DNA of 64,000 bases from Psychromonas aquimarina ATCC BAA-1526 (GCF_000428725.1 NZ_AUAM01000019.1:42084-106083); one strand, 5' to 3'; counted from the first letter of the stretch, positions 49,563-61,949 are shown. Program-made: numbers and translations. The notes: generated by a model from the sequence alone, not told the origin.

Positions 49563-49763
49563 TCAGCCCCCTGCTATTGCCTGGAAAAGGGATATCTGGT
49601 CCCCCTCCTGTAAAAAATAATCCCCCCATAATGAGCGGCTTAAAATATTCTGGTTAACTGCAACAGCTGTGCCTTGTAATGGTTTATCCAGCACTTCCAG
49701 CAGCTCCTCAATATTACAGTCTGGTGCAACCTCTAAGGCTTGTTCATTTACAAATATATTCAT
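49563..49763 (-). CDS. thiS: sulfur carrier protein ThiS
   Basis: Ubiquitin-like sulfur carrier of 66 residues, activated at its C-terminal Gly-Gly by ThiF and converted to a thiocarboxylate. It starts [12 protein letters not shown] (a GGGAA ribosome site precedes it) and ends FQAIAGG. The start overlaps the thiF end by 4 nt. The longer frame back to 49787 adds eight residues without family support. Confidence 0.94.
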   Translation of the reverse strand: MNIFVNEQALEVAPDCNIEELLEVLDKPLQGTAVAVNQNILSRSLWGDYFLQEGDQISLFQAIAGG

Positions 49764-50512
49764 CTGTTTTTCCCGCACACGCTGCATTCAGAATCTTTTT
49801 TGACGGCAAAAGTCTGCCAGTCAAGCGTTTTACCATCAAACAGCTTGAGTTTATTTTTTACACCTGAGGGTAACCCGACAAGATGTTTAATCGCTTCAAG
49901 CGCCTGCATAGTGCCGATCGTACCAACTACGGGCCCCAGTACGCCTGAATTACTGCAGTTAAGAGCCTGCTCGTCACTGTTAGGAAATAAACAGTGGTAA
50001 CAGGCAGAATCAGCCTGGCGATGATCAAAAAACATTAACTGCCCTTCTAAACGAATGGCGGCACCGACAATCAGCGGTACTTTTGCTTTTACACAAGCTG
50101 CATTGATCATCTGACGACTCGCCATATTGTCTGTGCAGTCCAGCACCAGATTGACCATCATCAGCTCCATCAGAAGCTGATCTTCTGCCATCTCCTGATT
50201 AATACTGCGCACCCGAATTTCCGGGTTAATCATTTCCAGACGATGTTTCATCAGCTCAACTTTATCGCCGCCGATATCACCGGTCTGATAACCGATCTGG
50301 CGCTGCAGGTTACTCACTTCCAGGCAGTCAAAATCACATAAAACCAGTGAACCGACCCCTGCACCTGCCAGATACATAGCGGCCGGAGAGCCTAATCCGC
50401 CCATACCAATAATCAGCACTTTGCCGTTTTTAAGATCTTTCTGCCCCAACTCACCAACATCTTCTAATAACAGATGACGGCTGTAACGTAACATTTCCGA
50501 TTCAGTAAGCAT
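49760..50512 (-). CDS. thiF: ThiS adenylyltransferase
   Basis: E1-like enzyme that adenylates the ThiS C terminus. The 250-residue protein begins MLTESEMLRYSRHLLLEDVG, has the nucleotide-binding GMGGLGSPAAMYLAGAGVG (about residues 37-55) with LCDFDCLEVSNLQRQ, and zinc cysteine pairs in CYHCLF and CSVCGK. The chain ends at the second pair. HesA/MoeB proteins are similar, but position between thiDE and thiS settles the call. An AGGTGA ribosome site precedes the ATG. Confidence 0.95.
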   Translation of the reverse strand: MLTESEMLRYSRHLLLEDVGELGQKDLKNGKVLIIGMGGLGSPAAMYLAGAGVGSLVLCDFDCLEVSNLQRQIGYQTGDIGGDKVELMKHRLEMINPEIRVRSINQEMAEDQLLMELMMVNLVLDCTDNMASRQMINAACVKAKVPLIVGAAIRLEGQLMFFDHRQADSACYHCLFPNSDEQALNCSNSGVLGPVVGTIGTMQALEAIKHLVGLPSGVKNKLKLFDGKTLDWQTFAVKKDSECSVCGKNR

Positions 50513-50552
50513 GCTTCACCTCAATAAGATTAATAAATCAGTTAGTTTAAAA

Positions 50553-52061
50553 CTACTGCATCACTTGATTAAACGAATCAATCACAGTTTCGGGATCATC
50601 ACTCAAAGTTATTGCTGTTACCACAGCAATGCTGCCGACCCCGGTTTTCCACACTTCAGGCGCACGCTCCAGGTTAATACCGCCAATCGCCACAGTTGCA
50701 GTACCTGCAAGCAGCTGCGCATATTTAGCTAAACGTCTTAATCCCTGCGGATCCGACGGCATATCTTTGGTCTGCGTGGCAAAAATATGGCCGAGCGCAA
50801 TATAACTTGGCCTTAACTGCTTAGCACGCAGCATCTCATAATAACCATGGGTGCTCAGACCTAAACGTAAACCCGCATCGGCAATCACAGCAAGATCCGC
50901 AACATCCATATCTTCCTGACCTAAATGCACACCATAGGCCTGATGTTTAATCGCCAGCTCCCAGTAATCATTAATAAACAGGCGGGCATTATATTTTCTG
51001 CCTAACGCCACAGCATCAATTATCTGCTGTTCAACCTGCTCCGACTGCTTATCTTTAATACGCAGCTGCACTGTTTTTACGCCCGCCTTTAACACTTTTT
51101 CAATTAACGCAATACTGTCTAATACTGGGTATAGTCCCAGCTGCTGCGTACCGCAAGAAGCAAAACCCGGTCCCGCCTCTAAAGTACCGGTTAGATCTAA
51201 TTCATAACCAATTTTAGACTCCGGCAGAACAACTTCTGGAAAGTCTGCTTTATTGCTCGGCCAGCCGATATGTGCAACCGCACCTTCGCCTTTGCCAAAC
51301 GCTTTTGATGCTTTTAAGCCTTGATTTAGATAGGCTTTGGCAATGACTAAAGCATCTTCGATAAAATAATCCAGCGCCATGGCGGCGGTAAGAGCACTGG
51401 CTAACGTGCAGCCGGAACCATGAGTATGTACATTAGTTAAACGTTCACTGCTTAAGGCTATTTCACGTTTACCATCGGTCCAGTAATCCAGCGCAATTTC
51501 ATCCACCAGCGGAAAATGCCCGCCTTTAATCAGCACGCTTTTACAGCCCATTGAGATAAGCTTTTCAGCGGCACCTTTTAATGATTCACCACTGATTAAA
51601 GCATGGCCGGATAGAGTAAGTACTTCACTGGCATTCGGCGTTAACAAATCCACACAAGGCAGTAGGTCAGATTTTATGACCTCATTTATACCTTCTTCAA
51701 CCATACTGTCACCCGTTGATGCCACGGCAACCGGATCGTAAATAACAAAAGGAGGATTAGTCCAGGTTTGTTTAAACTCGGCTAGTTTTTCAGCGAGGAT
51801 CTGTACGTGTTTAATACTGGCGATTAAACCAATTTTGATAACCTTGGCGGGCATATCTTCGGCTAAACGCAGCAGCTGCTCACTAAACATCTGTTCAGAA
51901 ACGCTTTCTACTAAACTCACAGACTGTGAATTCTGCGCAGTAACAGCACTGATAACACAGCATCCGTCTGCACCTAATGCTTTAAAAGTATGAAGATCGG
52001 CTTGAATACCTGCACCGGCACTCGAATCGGATCCGGCTATTGTCCAGACAATATTACTCAT
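50553..52061 (-). CDS. thiDE: fused HMP-phosphate kinase / thiamine-phosphate synthase
   Basis: A 502-residue bifunctional enzyme. The N-terminal ThiD half (about 1-265: [48 protein letters not shown]) phosphorylates hydroxymethylpyrimidine. The C-terminal ThiE half (about 300-502: [61 protein letters not shown]) joins pyrimidine and thiazole. In E. coli these are separate proteins. The fusion is in frame with no stop and both halves keep their active-site motifs. It lies between thiC and thiF in the operon. Confidence 0.95.
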   Translation of the reverse strand: MSNIVWTIAGSDSSAGAGIQADLHTFKALGADGCCVISAVTAQNSQSVSLVESVSEQMFSEQLLRLAEDMPAKVIKIGLIASIKHVQILAEKLAEFKQTWTNPPFVIYDPVAVASTGDSMVEEGINEVIKSDLLPCVDLLTPNASEVLTLSGHALISGESLKGAAEKLISMGCKSVLIKGGHFPLVDEIALDYWTDGKREIALSSERLTNVHTHGSGCTLASALTAAMALDYFIEDALVIAKAYLNQGLKASKAFGKGEGAVAHIGWPSNKADFPEVVLPESKIGYELDLTGTLEAGPGFASCGTQQLGLYPVLDSIALIEKVLKAGVKTVQLRIKDKQSEQVEQQIIDAVALGRKYNARLFINDYWELAIKHQAYGVHLGQEDMDVADLAVIADAGLRLGLSTHGYYEMLRAKQLRPSYIALGHIFATQTKDMPSDPQGLRRLAKYAQLLAGTATVAIGGINLERAPEVWKTGVGSIAVVTAITLSDDPETVIDSFNQVMQ

Positions 52062-52169
52062 TTTTTACCTGCTGATTTGAACAGTCTGCACTGTTTAATA
52101 TATTAATGTTTTCGGATACAGTAGCTTAGCTGTGTTTCAGGAAATGAAACACAGCTAACAAGCAGAAAA

Positions 52170-54173
<2,004 letters not shown>

Positions 54174-54245
54174 TTAAGAGTGTTTAAGAGTGCTTGTCGA
54201 AAATTCAGTGGAAAGAGTAAAAAAAACGGATCTGTTTTCTTTATG

Positions 54246-54352
54246 CTTGTTCCCTTCGCAGGTATTAACCCAATCAGGTTCCACGGATTCCACATCAAGA
54301 TATAAACTGTTTTATTTATATCAGTGGTCTCAGCCCTAGGGCGCTCCGACAA
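54246..54352 (-). promoter_or_regulatory. TPP riboswitch (THI element) in the thiC leader
   Basis: On the minus strand the leader carries the P1/P2 region GTCGGAGCGCC...GGCTGAGACC and the distal ACCTGATTGGGTTAATACC-TGCGAAGGGAA, matching the conserved CUGAGA and ACCUGAU...GCGAAGGGA boxes of the TPP aptamer. The variable P3a arm (ATATAAATAAAACAGTTTATAT) is AT-rich. It ends about 93 nt before the thiC ATG. A T8 run at 54217-54224 follows, but I see no convincing terminator stem, so control may be at translation. Confidence 0.93.
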
Positions 54353-54361
54353 GAAGCAGGC

Positions 54362-54389
54362 AGTATAGAAGAAAAAACTTTAAAATCAA
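54362..54389 (-). promoter_or_regulatory. candidate thiC operon promoter
   Basis: Minus-strand TTGATT (54384-54389), a 16-bp spacer and TATACT (54362-54367) sit directly before the TPP riboswitch, so transcription would start at its 5' edge near 54355. Confidence 0.6.
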
Positions 54390-54449
54390 ATAGAACAATT
54401 AGCATTTTTTATGAAGTTCAGCCTGCGCCTAACAAATACTCAGTTAACA

Positions 54450-54720
54450 GTGCGATAACAACTTCTGCTTCAGCATGCTTTGAAACATAGCGACAGGCAT
54501 GTAGTTTTTGGACTCCATGAAGAACTAACCACGGCCCTAAAATTAAGACATAAAAAACCCTGATAACTTTCATTACCAGGGTTTAACAACTTTAAAATAG
54601 CTTCTTATTTAAAAGAAATTATTTCTTAGCAGCAGCTTTTTCAGCTTTAACTTTCTCGGCAACAGCTTATGCTGCGCCTTTCTTTGGGCATAGAGACAAG
54701 GCATGCTGTCTGAGAATCAG
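54450..54720 (-). pseudogene. two decayed copies of the fusA 3' end, one with terminator
   Basis: Two partial repeats of the end of fusA lie downstream of it. The nearer (about 54551-54675) repeats the last codons ([13 protein letters not shown] plus stop), the 3' UTR and the terminator almost exactly, 174 bp from the original. Further into the coding region it is scrambled and holds a stop. The farther (about 54452-54540) matches codons some 20-45 residues from the end; on the minus strand it still reads MESKNYMP against MEFKNYMP in fusA, with stops on both sides. Neither is a functional gene. Confidence 0.85.
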
Positions 54721-54725
54721 GCATA

Positions 54726-54757
54726 AAAAAACCCTGATAACTTTCATTACCAGGGCT
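54726..54757 (-). terminator. Rho-independent terminator of fusA (duplicated downstream)
   Basis: On the minus strand CCCTGGTAA-TGAAAG-TTATCAGGG is followed by seven T residues. A nearly identical hairpin lies at 54552-54583 as part of the decayed fusA tail copy, so fusA has two terminators in series. Confidence 0.88.
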
Positions 54758-54792
54758 TAACAACTTTAAAATAGCTTCTTATTTAAAAGAAA

Positions 54793-56886
54793 TTATTTCT
54801 TAGCAGCAGCTTTTTCAGCTTTAACTTTCTCGATAACAGCTTCTGCTACTGAGTTAGGACAAGGCATGTAGTTTTTGAACTCCATAGAGAACTGACCACG
54901 GCCTGAAGTCATTGTACGTAGAGAACCGATGTAACCGAACATTTCTGAAAGAGGTACGTCAGCTTTAATACGAACACCAGTAGCACCAGCTTCCTGACCT
55001 GCGATCATACCACGACGACGGTTAAGGTCACCGATAACATCACCAACGTGATCATCTGGAGTGAACACGTCTACAGACATGATAGGCTCAAGAAGCTGCG
55101 CACCCGCTTTAGGGATAGACTGACGGAATGCACCACGTGCTGCTAATTCAAATGCTACTGCAGATGAATCCACGGCGTGGAAACCACCATCGTAAAGTTC
55201 GATTTCAACGTCAAGTACAGGGAAACCAGCTAGTACACCAGTATCCATCATGCCCGCAAAACCTTTCTCGATAGCCGGGAAGAATTCTTTCGGTACGTTA
55301 CCACCAACAACTGTTGATGTGAATGCAAAACCAGTACCTGGTTCACCAGGCTTGATACGGTAATCAATTTTACCGAACTGACCAGAACCACCAGACTGTT
55401 TCTTATGTGTGTAAGAATCTTCAATTTCCTGCGTGATTGTTTCACGGTAAGCAACTTGAGGTTCACCAACAACTAGGTCAACACCGTAAGTACGTTTTAG
55501 AATATCTACTTTGATATCTAAGTGAAGTTCACCCATACCAGACAGGATTGTTTCACCTGAATCTTCATCCGTTTCAACACGGAAAGTCGGATCTTCTGCA
55601 ACCATTTTACCAATCGCAATACCCATTTTCTCAGTTGAACCTTTATCTTTTGGTTGAACAGAGATAGAGATTACCGGCTCAGGGAATACCATTGCTTCCA
55701 GGATGATTGGATCTTTTGGATCACATAATGTGTGACCAGTTTGAACGTTAGTCTTCATACCAACGATAGCGATGATATCACCCGCTTGTGCTGAAGTAAG
55801 CTCGTTACGGTCATCTGCCTGCATTTCACACATACGGCCGACACGCTCAGTTTTACCTGTAGCCGCGTTCATGATCGTATCACCTTTCTTAAGTGTACCA
55901 GAGTAGATACGAACGAAAGTCAATGAACCGAAACGGTCATCTGTGATTTTGAATGCTAACGCTTTAAGAGATTCTTCAGCATCAACAGTTGCTACACGGC
56001 CAGTTGGTTCACCTTCTTCATCTGTAAGAGGCTGCGGATCAACATCTGTAGGACAAGGCAGGTAATCAACAACAGCATCAAGGATAAGTTGGATACCTTT
56101 GTTTTTGAATGCAGAACCACAGTAAGTCGGGAAGAAGTCCATTGTACGTGTACCTTTACGGATACAACGTTTGATATCTTCCATAGACGGCTCTTCGCCT
56201 TCCATGTAAGCTTCTAATAGATCATCATCCTGCTCTAGAGCAGTATCAAGCAGCATTTCACGGTATTCTTCAACTTTATCAACCATGTCCGCAGGAACAT
56301 CTTCAACTTTATAGTTTTCTGGAAGACCTGTTTCGTCCCAAACGTATGCTTTACGAGTTAGAAGGTCAACAACACCAACGAAATCATCTTCAATACCGAT
56401 TGGTAGAACCATTACTAGCGGGTTAGCAGCTAGTACGTCTTGAGTCTGCTTAACAACGCGGTAAAAATCAGCACCCATACGGTCTAATTTGTTTACGAAG
56501 ATAATACGTGCAACTTCTGAGTCATTCGCGTAACGCCAGTTAGTTTCTGACTGAGGCTCAACACCACCAGAACCACAGAATACACCGATACCGCCGTCAA
56601 GTACTTTAAGAGAACGGTAAACTTCAACAGTGAAGTCAACGTGTCCAGGAGTATCGATAACGTTAAAACGGTGGTTATCCCAGAAACAAGTTACAGCAGC
56701 AGACTGGATAGTAATACCGCGCTCAGCTTCCTGTTCCATGAAGTCAGTTGTAGATTCGCCGTCATGTACTTCACCAGTTTTGTGGATCTGACCAGTAAGT
56801 TTCAGGATACGCTCTGTAGTTGTGGTTTTACCCGCATCAACGTGCGCGAAAATACCAATATTTCTGTATTTAGTTAAATCTGTCAT
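54793..56886 (-). CDS. fusA: elongation factor G, second-copy (EF-G 2) type
   Basis: Translocation GTPase of 697 residues. G-domain motifs are [15 protein letters not shown] (P-loop), [12 protein letters not shown] and NKLDRMGAD. Later domains include [14 protein letters not shown] and [12 protein letters not shown], and the C-terminal domain has [17 protein letters not shown]. Genes of the str operon (rpsL, rpsG, tuf) are absent. Wording such as [21 protein letters not shown] matches the stand-alone second EF-G found in Vibrio and Shewanella, so a second EF-G probably exists elsewhere. Its codon choice looks biased as for a strongly expressed gene. Decayed copies of its 3' end follow. Confidence 0.93.
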   Translation of the reverse strand: MTDLTKYRNIGIFAHVDAGKTTTTERILKLTGQIHKTGEVHDGESTTDFMEQEAERGITIQSAAVTCFWDNHRFNVIDTPGHVDFTVEVYRSLKVLDGGIGVFCGSGGVEPQSETNWRYANDSEVARIIFVNKLDRMGADFYRVVKQTQDVLAANPLVMVLPIGIEDDFVGVVDLLTRKAYVWDETGLPENYKVEDVPADMVDKVEEYREMLLDTALEQDDDLLEAYMEGEEPSMEDIKRCIRKGTRTMDFFPTYCGSAFKNKGIQLILDAVVDYLPCPTDVDPQPLTDEEGEPTGRVATVDAEESLKALAFKITDDRFGSLTFVRIYSGTLKKGDTIMNAATGKTERVGRMCEMQADDRNELTSAQAGDIIAIVGMKTNVQTGHTLCDPKDPIILEAMVFPEPVISISVQPKDKGSTEKMGIAIGKMVAEDPTFRVETDEDSGETILSGMGELHLDIKVDILKRTYGVDLVVGEPQVAYRETITQEIEDSYTHKKQSGGSGQFGKIDYRIKPGEPGTGFAFTSTVVGGNVPKEFFPAIEKGFAGMMDTGVLAGFPVLDVEIELYDGGFHAVDSSAVAFELAARGAFRQSIPKAGAQLLEPIMSVDVFTPDDHVGDVIGDLNRRRGMIAGQEAGATGVRIKADVPLSEMFGYIGSLRTMTSGRGQFSMEFKNYMPCPNSVAEAVIEKVKAEKAAAKK

Positions 56887-57108
56887 TTTTTATACTCTGT
56901 ATGTAAAAAATTGAAATCAATATTCCCGGCGCATTATACAATTTTTACCGTTAAACAGAACACAGAATTAACAATAAATAGAAAATATGTCGCTTTTTTC
57001 ACCATTATTTCGATTGATTTTTAAAAAAACATCAATTATCGACCGCTTAAGCGCAAAATATTGCCGAAATCTCCTGCTCAAATCATTTTTACAATAGAAA
57101 ATTTACTC

Positions 57109-58032
57109 TTAATTAGCGGGAATTAATACCAGAGCAAATAAGATACAAAAGACAAAAGTACTTAAAGCGGTATTTTTTAACTCGCGATTAAACAGCTCTC
57201 CATCACGAAGATCTTTGAAAACCGCTTCATATAAAGAGAGGCAGCTTTTAATCAGCGGACTTAAGGTCAGCAGAAACATAAACTGCCAGATCTGCACATT
57301 TTCAATATTGAACAGATAACCCGCAGCTAATAAAGGTGCACACAAAACCAGGAACAGATGATATTTAAAAGCGGCTTTCCTTCCCCATATAACCACCAGC
57401 GTGGTTTTGTTGGAGTCTTTATCCGTATACATATCACGGATGTTATTAATATTTAAAACCGCGACCGATAACATACCGACACTGCATGCCGGTAATAATA
57501 ACCACCAGTTAAAGGTCAAAGCATAAAGGTAATAACTGCCTGCAACCCCTAATAAACCAAAAAAGATAAATACCGCCAGATCCCCCATTGCCCGATAACC
57601 ATAGGGCAGCCTGCCCATGGTATAGGTAATGGCGGCGGCAACAGAGAGCACACCAAACAGTAAAAACAGCAGCCAGCTGTGCAGATCCGAGCCTAATGCG
57701 GCTGCCAGTAAACTGAAACCTGAGATAAAGCATAAAACAGTTACTGCAATAATCGCTTTTTTCATACTCGAACGGCTGATCAGTCCCGTCTGCATGGAAC
57801 GCTTAGGTCCGACACGCTTTTTATTATCTGCACCACTGACTGCATCTCCATAGTCATTAGCAAGGTTAGATAATATTTGTAATAACAAAGCGGTGATAAG
57901 TGATAATACAAAAATCAGCAGATCAAATATTTGTGCCTGAACAGCTAAGCCTGCACCTAAAATAATCGAAGAGGCCGCCAGCGGTAATGTGCGTAAACGC
58001 ATGGCGCTTATCCAAACTTTAATTTGATTCAC
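57109..58032 (-). CDS. menA: 1,4-dihydroxy-2-naphthoate polyprenyltransferase
   Basis: Inner-membrane UbiA-family prenyltransferase that forms demethylmenaquinone. The 307-residue protein has about eight to nine membrane helices and the first aspartate-rich motif in LSNLANDYGDAVSGADNKKR (about residues 55-75). The RVGPKRSMQTG loop follows, and the second motif lies in NNIRDMYTDKDSNKTTLVV (about 195-215). It is divergent from menF with a 99-bp shared promoter region, linking it to the men operon. Confidence 0.95.
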   Translation of the reverse strand: MNQIKVWISAMRLRTLPLAASSIILGAGLAVQAQIFDLLIFVLSLITALLLQILSNLANDYGDAVSGADNKKRVGPKRSMQTGLISRSSMKKAIIAVTVLCFISGFSLLAAALGSDLHSWLLFLLFGVLSVAAAITYTMGRLPYGYRAMGDLAVFIFFGLLGVAGSYYLYALTFNWWLLLPACSVGMLSVAVLNINNIRDMYTDKDSNKTTLVVIWGRKAAFKYHLFLVLCAPLLAAGYLFNIENVQIWQFMFLLTLSPLIKSCLSLYEAVFKDLRDGELFNRELKNTALSTFVFCILFALVLIPAN

Positions 58033-58131
58033 GTAAAATCCTAAACAATGATTGATTGTCTATTCCACTAGGAATAAGGTTATTTTCGCGTTACATTAAC
58101 AAACCTAAATCTATAAATATATAAGCAGCCT

Positions 58132-59430
58132 ATGCCTGTAACAAAACCTATTTATAAATCGATGATTAATTTTATTACCGAGCAATTACAACAGTTTGCA
58201 GAAAAGCAAGGTAACAAACCAAGGTTCAATCTCGATATTTCACTTTCCGCCTTGAATTTATTAAGTTTATTAAAAGGTCAGTCAGCCGCCGATGTTCCTA
58301 TTTTTCCTACTATTTACTGGCAGGACAAAGAACAGCAGGAGACAATAGCCTGCTTCGGCTGCATAGATGAAAGAGACAGTATTCCATTACCTGAAGATCA
58401 GGCCCGCTATTTTGGCGGCCTCGCCTTTCAGCAGCATGGTCAGCAGTGGCATGATTTCCCGGCAGTACGTTTTATCCGTCCAGCACTGGAATTTAAGCGG
58501 CATAAAGAAAGCCTTACTTTGACCTGTCACTTTAACGGTCAGAACAATATTGAAGAAACAATCGCGCTGGTCAAGCGGCTGCAGAAACCGCTTCCCATTA
58601 ACAGTGTTAATAACCATATAATTTCCCGCAGTGATCTGCCCGATCAGACACAATGGGCCGAGCTGGTTGATTTAGCCATTGAATATAAAGCGTTATTACC
58701 TAAAGTGGTATTATCTCGTCAAACTGAGCTGATTTGCGAACAAGCTGTTAACCACTGGGATCTGCTCAGCTGCTGGCAGAGCGCTAACCCGAACAGTTTT
58801 CATTTCAGCTTTCAGTTTTCCGAAAAACATGCCTTTATCGGCTGCTCGCCGGAGCGCCTCTTCTCACGAGAAAATAATCAACTTAAAACCGAAGCACTGG
58901 CCGGCACGGTTAACCGCGGGCGTAATGACAGAGAAGACAGCATATTATTGCAGAGTCTGTTAAGCGATAAAAAAATAGATCGTGAAAACTACCTGGTGCA
59001 GGAGTTTATTATCGCCAACCTTAAACGCTTAAAAGCACAGGTCAGCTGCGAAGAACCGCACGTAATGCAGCTGCAGCATGTACAGCATTTATGTGTACCG
59101 ATAAATGCGGCATTAGATGCTGATACCAGCGACGCGGACTTATTATATAAGCTTCACCCCACTCCTGCTGTAGGCGGCTCACCTAAGCTGCCCGCCTTAC
59201 AGTTTATCAATGATAAAGAACCCTACCTGCGCGGCTGGTATGCCGGAGCGGTCGGGTATATCAGCAAGCAGAAAAGTGATTTCAGCGTAGCTATCCGCAC
59301 CGCCCTGATTGCCGGCGACCATATAAAGTTATTTGCCGGTGCAGGCATTGTAACCGGCTCTATCGCAAGTCAGGAGTGGCAGGAGTTAGATAACAAAATA
59401 AATACCATCTTAAATATTTTATCTGCCTGA
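58132..59430 (+). CDS. menF: menaquinone-specific isochorismate synthase
   Basis: Converts chorismate to isochorismate, the entry to menaquinone. The 432-residue protein has the chorismate-enzyme signature blocks LPKVVLSRQTEL, FQFSEKHAFIGCSPERLF, TEALAGTVNRGRNDRED and HPTPAVGGSPKLPALQF. The C terminus includes GWYAGAVGYIS and AGAGIVTGSIASQEW. It is first gene of menF-menD-menH-menB, 13 nt before menD. Entry enzymes for siderophores (EntC) are related, but the context fixes the role. Confidence 0.95.
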   Translation: MPVTKPIYKSMINFITEQLQQFAEKQGNKPRFNLDISLSALNLLSLLKGQSAADVPIFPTIYWQDKEQQETIACFGCIDERDSIPLPEDQARYFGGLAFQQHGQQWHDFPAVRFIRPALEFKRHKESLTLTCHFNGQNNIEETIALVKRLQKPLPINSVNNHIISRSDLPDQTQWAELVDLAIEYKALLPKVVLSRQTELICEQAVNHWDLLSCWQSANPNSFHFSFQFSEKHAFIGCSPERLFSRENNQLKTEALAGTVNRGRNDREDSILLQSLLSDKKIDRENYLVQEFIIANLKRLKAQVSCEEPHVMQLQHVQHLCVPINAALDADTSDADLLYKLHPTPAVGGSPKLPALQFINDKEPYLRGWYAGAVGYISKQKSDFSVAIRTALIAGDHIKLFAGAGIVTGSIASQEWQELDNKINTILNILSA

Positions 59431-59443
59431 GGATTTTATAAGC

Positions 59444-61183
59444 ATGAGAGAATCATTTAATAAAGATTCCAAGTTTACAGAGCAATATTCAAATATTAAC
59501 CTGTTATGGGCGGCACTTATTATTGAAGAGCTGGTACGTAACGGTATTACTGATTTCTGCATTGCACCGGGCTCCCGTTCAACACCGTTAACTCTGGCGG
59601 CTGCCAATCATAAAAAAGCCGTCAGCCATATACATTTTGATGAACGCGGTTTAGGATTTCTAGCCTTAGGCATTAGTTTAGCCTCTCATAAACCTGTGGT
59701 TATCATCACCACTTCAGGAACCGCGGCCGCTAATCTATATTCCGCAGTTATTGAAGCGAAGCAGAGTGAAGTGCCGTTAATTATACTATCAGCAGACAGA
59801 CCGCCGCAGTTAATTAACTGCGGGGCTAACCAGGCAATCAATCAGCATGGCCTGTTTTCTGATTACCCGAGCTTTTTTGCACAAATCCCCAGTCCGACAG
59901 AGCAGATTAAACCGAGCTATCTGCTAACAACCATTGATCAAGGTCTGGCTAAGCAGAAAGAGCAGCCGGCGCCGATCCATTTTAATCTTGCTTTTTGTGA
60001 GCCTTTATATCCGGATAATAATATTATCAACTACCAGGACTATTTATCCCCTCTGGCTCAGTGGTTAAATGCAGAGCAGCCTTTCAGCAGCTATATTCAC
60101 AAACAGAGCAGCAGAGTGAATTTTGAAGCTTCGCTGGCAGATAAAAAGGTATTAATAATTGCCGGACGCTTAAATGATAAAACTCAGGCGTTACAAACTG
60201 CACAGTTTGCACAGGATTTTAACTACCCGATGTTTGCCGATATTCAGTCATCGCTGAGCGGCAGTAAAAACAACATTTGTTATTATGATCTGTTACTTCA
60301 GGATGCATCTTTCCAAAAAGAACTGCAGCAGGCTGATATCATCCTGCAGTTTGGTGATCAGCTTATCTCAAAACGCTTAAGCCGGTTTATAGAGCAGTTT
60401 GCCGGAGAGTACTGGCTGGTCAAAGAAGGCTGTCGCCGTATTGATCCGAACCACCGCGTAAATAAACGCTTTACAATGAATGCCGGTGAATGGATTCAGG
60501 AACAAAAGAAACAGCTTCCGCAAATAGAAAAAAACTGGTTAATTAGACTTAAAGAATATAATCAGCAGATATCAAAACAGATCCTAACCCCGTTTTTCAA
60601 CAATAATTGTCTCTCTGAGATTTCCGTTGTTCACAGCTTAGATAATTTACTGCCTGCTGATAAACCATTTTTTATCGGCAACAGCATGCCGGTGCGGATC
60701 GCAGACATGTTTATGAAAAAAAACCGCTCTCAGGTCTTCACTAACCGCGGGGCAAGCGGTATTGACGGCCTGACGGCAACCACGGCGGGTGTCAGTAAAG
60801 GCAGCAGTAAAGTCACCACCCTGTTAATAGGAGACACCTCCTTTCTCTATGATTTAAATTCTTTAGCATTATTAAAACAGCTCAAGCAGCCCGTTATTAT
60901 TATTGTTATCAACAACGACGGCGGCGCAATCTTTAATCTTTTAGCCGTACCAGAAGCTCAAAAACAGGACTATTACCAGCTTCCACACGGTCTAAACTTT
61001 GCAGACAGCTGCAGGCAGTTTTCTATCGATTATTATAAACCTGCTAAACTTGATGAATTTGAACAGAATTACCAGAAAGCTTTACAAAACTCGGTCTCTT
61101 TAATTGAGATTTGTGTCGAAAACAACCAGACTAACAGTCAACTTGAAACACTTAAAGAGCAGATAAAAAATGCCACTTTTTAG
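59444..61183 (+). CDS. menD: SEPHCHC synthase
   Basis: Thiamine-diphosphate enzyme that adds 2-oxoglutarate to isochorismate (2-succinyl-5-enolpyruvyl-6-hydroxy-3-cyclohexene-1-carboxylate synthase). The 579-residue protein has the N-terminal FCIAPGSRSTPLTLAAANH and TTSGTAAANLYSAVIEA, and the C-terminal TPP/metal-binding GDTSFLYDLNSL to NNDGGAIFNLL. A TGAGGA ribosome site precedes the ATG. Its stop overlaps the menH start by 14 nt, so the two are translationally coupled. Confidence 0.96.
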   Translation: MRESFNKDSKFTEQYSNINLLWAALIIEELVRNGITDFCIAPGSRSTPLTLAAANHKKAVSHIHFDERGLGFLALGISLASHKPVVIITTSGTAAANLYSAVIEAKQSEVPLIILSADRPPQLINCGANQAINQHGLFSDYPSFFAQIPSPTEQIKPSYLLTTIDQGLAKQKEQPAPIHFNLAFCEPLYPDNNIINYQDYLSPLAQWLNAEQPFSSYIHKQSSRVNFEASLADKKVLIIAGRLNDKTQALQTAQFAQDFNYPMFADIQSSLSGSKNNICYYDLLLQDASFQKELQQADIILQFGDQLISKRLSRFIEQFAGEYWLVKEGCRRIDPNHRVNKRFTMNAGEWIQEQKKQLPQIEKNWLIRLKEYNQQISKQILTPFFNNNCLSEISVVHSLDNLLPADKPFFIGNSMPVRIADMFMKKNRSQVFTNRGASGIDGLTATTAGVSKGSSKVTTLLIGDTSFLYDLNSLALLKQLKQPVIIIVINNDGGAIFNLLAVPEAQKQDYYQLPHGLNFADSCRQFSIDYYKPAKLDEFEQNYQKALQNSVSLIEICVENNQTNSQLETLKEQIKNATF

Positions 61184-61949
61184 TCAGACCCAGGGTAACC
61201 CGGCTCATCCGGCTTTAGTTTTTTTACATGGTTTTCTAGGCAGTCACCAGGACTGGTTTGAAACCATCGAACAGCTGAAAAACAACTTTTATTGTATCAG
61301 CCTGGATCTGCCTGGACACGGCCACTCGGTTACCACAGTAAGTCCTCTGCAGGGAGGATTTGCAAGCTGTCACCGTTTAATTAAAAATGCACTGGATGAT
61401 CTGCAGCTGCAGAAATATGTCTTGATCGGTTATTCGCTTGGCGGAAGAATTGCACTTGATTATGCCCGCACCCAGAACGATACAAGAATCCAAGGCCTGC
61501 TTCTAGAGTCCTGCCATAGCGGATTAATAAGCGGCAGTGAAAAAGAACTTCGTTATAAGCATGACCTGCAGTGGGCAAAGCGTTTCGCTACACAAAGTGT
61601 TAGTGACAGCTTATATGAGTGGTATGAACAGGATATTTTTAGTGACCTTTCAACGGAGCAGAAAGACAGAGTGATTGAGAAACGCAGTCATAATTACGGC
61701 GTCTGCTTAGCAAATATGCTCCTTTCAACCAGTCTCGCTAAACAGAGCGATGCACTGCCGTTTATGCTCAGCTGCGGCCTGCCGGTCTATTACTGTTTTG
61801 GTGAAAAGGATAAAAAATTTAAACAGTTAAGCACTCGCTTTAGCGCCGCGAATATTCAGGTAACAGAATTTTTTGGTTTAGGTCATAACCTTCATCAGCA
61901 GGACCCGTTACAATACGCACAGTTTATTCAGCAGCACTTTAGTGAATAA
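61170..61949 (+). CDS. menH: SHCHC synthase (alpha/beta hydrolase)
   Basis: Eliminates pyruvate from the MenD product to give 2-succinyl-6-hydroxy-2,4-cyclohexadiene carboxylate. The 259-residue alpha/beta-hydrolase has the nucleophile elbow GYSLGGR near residue 90, the oxyanion motif FLHGFLGSHQDW, ESCHSGL, and the catalytic histidine in GLGHNLHQQDP at the C terminus. It overlaps menD and is 41 nt before menB. Confidence 0.93.
   Translation: MPLFSQTQGNPAHPALVFLHGFLGSHQDWFETIEQLKNNFYCISLDLPGHGHSVTTVSPLQGGFASCHRLIKNALDDLQLQKYVLIGYSLGGRIALDYARTQNDTRIQGLLLESCHSGLISGSEKELRYKHDLQWAKRFATQSVSDSLYEWYEQDIFSDLSTEQKDRVIEKRSHNYGVCLANMLLSTSLAKQSDALPFMLSCGLPVYYCFGEKDKKFKQLSTRFSAANIQVTEFFGLGHNLHQQDPLQYAQFIQQHFSE

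Noticed and set aside
54551..54675. A short independent gene at the fusA tail repeat
   Set aside because: It matches the fusA 3' end and terminator, lacks a start and ribosome site, and is interrupted by a stop.
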